From positions 23,640,589 to 23,704,588 of the forward strand of contig OZ038320.1 in assembly GCA_964035795.1 (NCBI GenBank): a stretch of DNA of 64,000 nt. The letters are read 5' to 3'. The notes beneath the pieces were generated by a model that saw only the letters and a list, made by a program, of their open reading frames with translations, had not been told where the DNA came from and searched no databases. The stretch is from Pterobdella sp. o SKG-2022 (taxonomy: Eukaryota; Annelida; Clitellata; Hirudinida; Piscicolidae). Both the position numbers and the translations under genes were made by a program. Below are positions 59,177 to 64,000 of the stretch, piece by piece (positions within the stretch are counted from its first letter, which is position 1; every line of letters begins with the position of its first letter).

Positions 59177-60138
59177 CTAAGGTCTGCAGTACTTCTTGAT
59201 AAAATGCACGATCTGCTAGCTGATAGGGCCAAAGTATTAGTTGTGCACCCGGAGAACGGGCTTTTGGGAGCTGTCATTAGAAATATGGTTTTATTATGTT
59301 ATATTATTTTATATTTTCAATATTTATAGAAATAACGTTTTAATCCGAAAAATTTTTTTAAATATTTTGTCTTCTAATGAGGTTAATGTGAAGCTTATGC
59401 ATAATTAAATACTTACTTTTCTTAAAAATTTTCATACATTCATACTGTAAAATGAATGAGTCACGATTTTGTTTATCTCTATACTTGATACTTTCTTCAA
59501 ACTAGAAACAAATAACAAATTAAAAGGTGGATTCCAAAGGATTAGTCGTATCCACGCATCCCTACGGTGTCTATACATCAAACATCCAGGAAGAAACTAA
59601 AAGGAATTTTAGATTAGAAAAAAATTATGCAATTATTCATCAAAATAGTGATTCTGAGGCAGGTTTCGCTGATCATTCACCATACGATGTCATTGTTGTT
59701 CCTCGAGCCTTAAAGAATTTGCCTTATAAGGTAATCATTTTGTTTTCAAATAATTTCATAGATAACTATTTTGAGTTTTTTTGTAGTTAGTTTAGATAAA
59801 ATTTAAGAAGTAATAATAGGTCAGGTGTTTCTACGCTACAAACACAACTTCCAATAATTCCTAGCTCAAATTGTTTTGTCTTGCACACATTTTCATCAAT
59901 CCTTCTTAATTCACTGACTGAATTTTCAACTCAAATACTTCAATTTTAAAATATATTTTTTGTCTTATAAAAATGAGTTGTACAAACTTGTTACCAGTTG
60001 CTGGCACAGCTGAAAGAAAAAGGGAGGTATATAGGCATTAACAGCCATCAACAAATGATTAGAATTAATAGAATTGATAATGGTGTTAAATTTAGAGTAA
60101 CACCGAATTATTTTTATAATAATATAACTTTCCCCTGA
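59177..60138 (+). CDS. Protein-L-isoaspartate O-methyltransferase-like, last three exons
   Basis: Exons 59177-59287, 59527-59730 and 59998-60138, all phase 0, with acceptors ACACAG, ATTAAAAG and TTACCAG and donors ATG then GTTTTA, and AAG then GTAATC. The protein reads LRSAVLLDKMHDLLADRAKV, LVVHPENGLLGAVIRNMVDS, KGLVVSTHPYG, then FADHSPYDVIVVPRALKNLP, LLAQLKEKGRYIGI, and ends FRVTPNYFYNNITFP with TGA. This follows the PCMT fold (repair of L-isoaspartyl residues, SAM-dependent): motif I, the strand with the SAM-ribose acid, EAPYDAIHVGAA, and QLKPGGRL. But motif I (normally DVGSGSG) is VHPENG, and the acid of V-G-I-D is replaced (VVSTHP). The C-terminus stops before the usual PLTDKE end. Either a non-catalytic paralogue or a decaying copy. 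N-terminal exons were not found. Confidence 0.7.
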
Positions 60139-60245
60139 TGAATGTTTTTTGTTTTTGAATCAACTTTAAAATGCTCATTATTGGATGTATTGAATAACAG
60201 TGGAAGCTCCATCGTTTTGAAATTAAATTTTGGCATAAAAATTCG

Positions 60246-60251
60246 AATAAA
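60246..60251 (+). promoter_or_regulatory. Candidate polyadenylation signal AATAAA
   Basis: AATAAA about 108 bases past the stop of the methyltransferase-like gene, in the same sense. Confidence 0.35.
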
Positions 60252-60293
60252 AATCTTAAATAACAATATCTTATAAAATATTTCATTTATTAC

Positions 60294-60407
60294 CTTATTT
60301 TTAATCCATTCATTTTGCAGTTTTATACTCGCGTTATTCCTTCCTTGAAATCGTACTAGTTTTAATGTGTTTGGTGTAAAACGCCCATTTGTGCCCAGTG
60401 ATCTCAT
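60294..60407 (-). CDS. Possible first exon of an unknown gene
   Basis: A frame from ATG at 60407 reads MRSLGTNGRFTPNTLKLVRF then QGRNNASIKLQNEWIKNK and ends at a good donor (AAG then GTAATA). No family recognised. It would run leftward over the methyltransferase-like gene, which lowers confidence. Confidence 0.2.
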
Positions 60408-60784
60408 ATGAGTTCAACAAATGTTATCTCTTTGTATTCTCTTAATTTACATCTACTGTTTTTTTTTGTTATTTTATAAGAGTAATTGATGATAAGTTCA
60501 GAAAATTTTATCTTCTTTTACTAAAATTATAAATGTGTATGCTTTAAATGAATATTTTTCAATAAACGTCAGTCATGGTGAAATTTAGACAATTTTAACC
60601 TCAAATACCTCAGAACTCGATTGAAAAATCAAAAAATTTATGAAAAATTTTTTTTAGCTAAATATTAACAAATAAAAAGTAAGGTTGTTATTTATGAATG
60701 ATTTCAGTTGTGATCACTTGGCACAAAAGGGTTTACCAAAACTCCCCTGTGATATTAGTTACGATAATTTTACCAGTAAACTTA

Positions 60785-60880
60785 AAATTAGGAGGATTTC
60801 TAAGAAAATGTAGAAAAAATTTTTTATTTAGCTAAAATTTTTAACGAGTAAAACCTTGTCATAATTCATGAGCGAAGTTG
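60785..60880. repeat. Single arm of the 36.5-kb foldback family
   Basis: GGAGGATTTCTAAGAAAATG, TTAGCTAAAATTTTTAACGA, GTAAAACCTTGTCATAATTC and ATGAGC match the left arm at 36545-36635 in order. The second arm is absent. Confidence 0.6.
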
Positions 60881-60959
60881 TAGAAAAAAGAAGCATGAAT
60901 AAAGAAATGCCATACCATTTTGATTACGTAAAATAGCCTTTAAAAAGTGAGAAACAAAA

Positions 60960-61085
60960 AGTATTTATTTACTTAATACATAAAGTTTTTTTGAAAAAAC
61001 TAAATTATCAAGTGATCACTTGATAAGTTGATATTTTCATCATGAAAAGCTTCTTTGAAGTCAATCAAAAATGCCCTGTATAAGT
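60960..61085. repeat. Degenerate foldback related to 17688-17850
   Basis: Central palindrome TTATCAAGTGATCACTTGATAA, flanked by AAGTTTTTTTGAAAAAACT and AAAAGCTTCTTTGAAGTC. The ATCAAGTGAT word is shared with 17688-17850. Confidence 0.5.
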
Positions 61086-61292
61086 TATTATTGCAGCTCA
61101 AGTAGTCGATTCTCATTCATAAAAACTCAGTGAAAAAATGTTGAAATAATATTATTCGAAATGAGTTCACATTCTTATTTTGACATTCGATAAATTAGTA
61201 AAAAAAACACAAAAACTACCAAGCCTTTCTTTTAAGATGAATTCGGATTTTTTACTTTCTATGGAATGAAGATAAATTGTAAATATTTACAG

Positions 61293-61399
61293 TTTTATCC
61301 TATGAAACAACAAACAATACACTTCCTTGTTTTGTGGAGGCACTAAAGACTGACATTACTTGGATGAAAAGGCTAGATAGAGAAAATACTAACATTTAA
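61293..61399 (+). CDS. Possible terminal exon, unknown product
   Basis: The acceptor TATTTACAG is followed by an open frame of 34 codons: LSYETTNNTLPCFVEAL, KTDITWMKRLDRENTNI, then TAA. An AATAAA at 61420-61425 lies 21 bases further. The composition looks protein-like and the signal order (acceptor, frame, stop, poly(A) signal) is right, but no upstream exon with matching phase was confirmed and no family is recognised. Confidence 0.3.
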
Positions 61400-61859
61400 T
61401 TTATTGTAAAAGTTTTTACAATAAAAAAATAAAAAGATAAGCACTTTTCGGTTTCAATTGTGGGGTATATGAGTGCCATTAAAAAGGAGATGAAGACGAT
61501 GAAGTTAATTGTTTAAGTTTTTTCTAACATTAACATTTGATCGCTCAAAATTTTTTATTTGAAATTTTATCCATCTATTTTTTTGTTTATCATCACAGAT
61601 TTAATTATGAATAGTACGTTCATAAAATTAACTCAGTTTTTCAAATATCATTCCTAAATGGTATCATGCTTGTTTTAGTTCCAAAAAAAAATATTTTTTC
61701 TCATATAATTTTTGTTTTTTATTTTATCTTGTTTATTCACTTAAATAATTCTTCATAAAAATGTCTCATCTATGAAAACTTCCAATAAATTTGAATGCAT
61801 TTAATCATTTTACATTCATAGTGCATAATACTCAGTTGTCTAGAAACTCCTGAAGTTTT

Positions 61860-62035
61860 CGGCCCGTATAGCTCAATGGTTGAGCATTAGACTAATTATC
61901 TAAAGTTATCGGGTTCAATCTCGCGTGGGCCGACAATTAGCACCTGTTTCACAGTGTGTTTTCGCTACATTAAATTTGTAGCAAGCGTTGATCTATAAGA
62001 AAAAGCGCTTTATAAATACCGCATTACATTACGTT
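61860..62035 (+). repeat. tRNA-Ile-derived SINE, copy 7
   Basis: CGGCCCGTATAGCTCAATGG, TTGAGC, the TTAGACTAATTATCTAAAG arm, GGGTTCAATCTCGCGTGGGC, CGACAATTAGCACCTGTTTC, ACAGTGTGTTTTCGCTAC, then GCAAGCG, AAAAAGCGCTTTATAAATAC and CGCATTACATTACG. The most complete copy with copy 8. Confidence 0.85.
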
Positions 62036-62042
62036 AGCGTTG

Positions 62043-62215
62043 TCGGCCCGTATAGCTCAGTTGGTAGATCCTTAGACTAATTATCTAAAATACTGAGTTC
62101 AAACCCACGTGAGCCGACAATCAGCATATGTTCCATAGTGTGTTATTGTTACATGTTGCAGCAAGCGCTTTGAACTACCAGAAAAAGCGCTTTATAAATA
62201 ACGCATTCCATTACA
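62043..62215 (+). repeat. tRNA-Ile-derived SINE, copy 8
   Basis: Starts CGGCCCGTATAGCTCAGTTG directly after copy 7, in the same orientation. The B box is GAGTTCAAACCC. The tail has GCAAGCGCTTTGAACTACCA and AAAAAGCGCTTTATAAATAA, so the AGCGCTT pair can form a hairpin. Ends CGCATTCCATTACA. Confidence 0.85.
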
Positions 62216-62880
62216 AAATGTCACTACAACCATACTTGAAATTTTTTGTTTTTTGATTGTTCCAGTCGTCATAAAATTTAATTTTTGAAGTGTTTATTGA
62301 ATGTTGTGTAGAAGATAAAAAGTCAATGTTTATAAAATGCCAAGGTGACGCTTTTTTTTTGTTGGGTTGTTTACCCGATGGCAAATACTTAGCGTACAAA
62401 GGATAGTTTTTCTATTAACAAACGAAGTTAAAAACACAACAAAATGGTTTAATAATCTACAAATGTTTTCGTAAGTAGCTATATAGATATAGAGCTCGGA
62501 GTTATTTATTCAACCCTGGATTTAAAAAACAATGTTTATAAAATTTCAAGGAAACGTTTCTTTTGTTTTTCTACTATGTTGTTTAGGAGAAAAAAATGCA
62601 AACATTATGTGCATGTTAACTATTCAAATGAGTGCAACTACTGAATATTTCAATCATCATCAATAGCGCTTCATGGACAAGCATTACATGGTAAAAGATT
62701 TTATCACCCTATCTGTATTTTTGTTTTCAAATTTAATTTATATTAAATGCTACATCCATATAATTATTGGAATTTTCCTAATCAATTAAAAATTTTTATT
62801 TTTCATAAGGCAAACTTATTTATCGGATTCTTATGATAATATGGAATGTTTACAATTCACTAGGATTCTCAAGAAAAAAT
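62216..62880. other. AT-rich stretch, no gene seen
   Basis: A minus-strand frame at 62211-62399 has no family or splice support. Confidence 0.35.
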
Positions 62881-62904
62881 GCAATCTCCCCTTTATCTAA
62901 ATTT

Positions 62905-63258
62905 TAACCTTACTCTGGCCAACACCCACAGCCTTACTCTGGCCAACTACCTCAACCTTACTCTGGCCAACACCCACAACCTTACTCTGGCCAACCACCA
63001 CAAAATTATCCGAGTAATTTTTACCCTAGTGCAACGCAGCTCAACATGTCTACATATGTACCAGTTGCATCCACTCAAATCAATTTCACTGGGGCTATAG
63101 TGCTTTCGTGCTTTGTGTACTGGTGCTGCGGGGTTTTGTTTGGTTCGATCGTCTTTGTACTTGCTTTTGAGTTATCACATTTTTTCTATTTCTTACCTGA
63201 TTCAAACCCTCATGATATTTCTGAAACATTATCGATTGTCCTAGTACTTACCAATTAG
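62905..63258 (+). pseudogene. Tyr/Pro/Gln-repeat membrane protein fragment, stop in frame
   Basis: In the frame ending at TAG 63256-63258, the DNA encodes four 24-bp repeats of PYSGQHPQ type (the last PYSGQPPQ), then NYPSNFYPSATQLNMSTYVP and a hydrophobic span FTGAIVLSCFVYWCCGVLFG with SIVFVLAFE. A Pro/Gln-rich cytoplasmic head with a Cys-containing membrane segment recalls small proline-rich membrane proteins (CD225/dispanin-like), but the match is loose. A TAA at 62905-62907 sits exactly where a repeat would have CAA (Q), so one C-to-T change could have interrupted the frame. No acceptor was found after that stop. ATG 63046 could restart a 70-residue product. Either a gene fragment or a pseudogene. 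Confidence 0.5.
62908..63003 (+). repeat. 24-bp tandem repeat (PYSGQ coding)
   Basis: Four units of about 24 bp starting CCTTACTCTGGCCAA, with small changes in the second half (CACCCACAG, CTACCTCAA, CACCCACAA, CCACCACAA). Confidence 0.9.
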
Positions 63259-63362
63259 TTTTTTTGCATCGTATTGACAATGGCGCTTTTATTTACGCAT
63301 TTCGTCATGGCAAACATGTGCCTACGATCGACCTCAACTGGTTATAAGTTTGAGTTTTGCTG

Positions 63363-63368
63363 AATAAA
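63363..63368 (+). promoter_or_regulatory. Candidate polyadenylation signal AATAAA
   Basis: AATAAA about 105 bases past the stop of the PYSGQ-repeat frame, same sense. Confidence 0.35.
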
Positions 63369-64000
63369 TGAAGAGATCTTTAATTGAATTTATATTCTAT
63401 TTCTGAACAAATAGTATCTGATGTTAGATTGATTAAGGAATTACTGTGCGGTTAAGCATGAAATTGTTATTTTACATATTTTAATTTTATTTCCGATTTA
63501 ATTACATCATAGAGTTGGATTAAAAACATTGAGAGGTTTTTTGAATATGATTAAAGTTTTTTTGTGATGTTGATTGTAATTTTTTCTAAAGTTTTTGACT
63601 GTTTCTTGTTTGTTTGACATTTTTTGCCTCATTCGTTGTCCCGTTTAAAGGATTTATTCTATATAATATCTCCACCGACAGGCATTTTGTATTAGTATTA
63701 TATGAACGCTTTAAAACAATTTCTTTTATTACCTAATATCAACAGTTTTCAACTTCAATTTATGGGAAAAAATTAGTACATTTGTTGAGCAAAAAAAATA
63801 GCTATAATTTTCGATAAGCCTTATCATAAAACATTAGCGAAAAAAAGTTATTTAGTAACTATGGTTATAAAGCAGTTTAAACAAAGACTATAGGTAACAA
63901 AATTTGGTTATTAACTAATTTAGAAACAACTTATTGCTTATAAGTACATTAAGATGTCTCTAAAAAGTTTTATTAACTAAATAATATCAAGTATACTTGA
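63369..64000. other. AT-rich window end with a foldback-arm remnant
   Basis: No gene seen. 63755-63845 contains TAGTACATTTGTTGAGCAAAAA, ATAATTTTCGATAAGCCTTA, TCATAAAACATTAGCG, which matches one arm of the 24225-24461 foldback family. No second arm was recognised before the window ends. Confidence 0.45.

Noticed and set aside
60709..60775. Plus-strand exon joined to 61293
   Set aside because: On careful reading of the bases the frame and phase do not join; the peptide was not convincing.
61860..62130. tRNA genes (A and B boxes and cloverleaf-like heads)
   Set aside because: The same head is followed by a shared non-tRNA tail in eight mutated copies, so they are SINEs; stems are imperfect.
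1..64000. Bacterial-type systems, CRISPR arrays, operons or prophage
   Set aside because: The window is clearly eukaryotic with spliced genes; no direct-repeat/spacer array or operon layout is present.

Overview
Kind of sequence. This is an AT-rich eukaryotic nuclear window. Genes are split by GT-AG introns, and much of the rest is transposon debris and short palindromic repeats. Gene content points to an invertebrate metazoan: a DDX49-type helicase, RNase H2 subunit B and a secretin-family neuropeptide receptor that looks most like the protostome PDF-receptor group. The phylum cannot be fixed by eye. There are no bacterial operons, CRISPR arrays or phage genes. Most short open frames are chance frames in AT-rich DNA.

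Layout. Positions 1-2902 (minus) hold eleven exons of DDX49; the 3' end runs off the left edge. Positions 2903-8115 hold no supported gene apart from one SINE. Positions 8116-31953 (minus) hold a class B1 GPCR of about 24 kb in at least ten exons. Its introns carry a LINE 3' fragment with an internal 18-bp tandem repeat, a GATA microsatellite, a Tigger/pogo-type DNA transposon remnant with intact ends, and several foldback elements. Positions 31954-42528 are gene-poor, with LINE remnants, foldbacks and SINEs. Positions 42529-50141 (minus) hold RNASEH2B, with an RTE-like LINE lying antisense in one intron. Positions 50431-58250 are a retroelement cluster: a SINE, a decayed LINE, a Penelope-like element with a GIY-YIG endonuclease remnant, and a degraded LINE of nearly full length on the minus strand. 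Positions 59177-60138 (plus) hold the last three exons of a divergent protein-L-isoaspartate methyltransferase-like gene. Positions 61860-62215 carry two tandem SINEs. Positions 62905-63258 hold a Pro/Tyr/Gln repeat plus membrane-segment frame interrupted by a stop.

How genes were built. For DDX49, the GPCR, RNASEH2B and the methyltransferase-like gene, exons were joined by reading GT-AG sites by eye and checking that codon phase is kept at every joined junction and that the translation follows the family order of motifs. Two expected exons were not found: the short second-half-TM7 exon of the GPCR, and one exon of RNASEH2B between 43937 and 45269.

Genes together. The protein genes are unrelated housekeeping and signalling genes (ribosome biogenesis, neuropeptide reception, ribonucleotide/RNA:DNA hybrid removal, protein repair family). 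No operon-like or defence-system arrangement is visible. The most unusual content is repeat biology: near-perfect foldback families, a tRNA-Ile-derived SINE family with a conserved tail hairpin, and structural oddities in two genes (a GPCR ectodomain lacking one cysteine pair, and a methyltransferase-like protein with an eroded SAM-binding motif).
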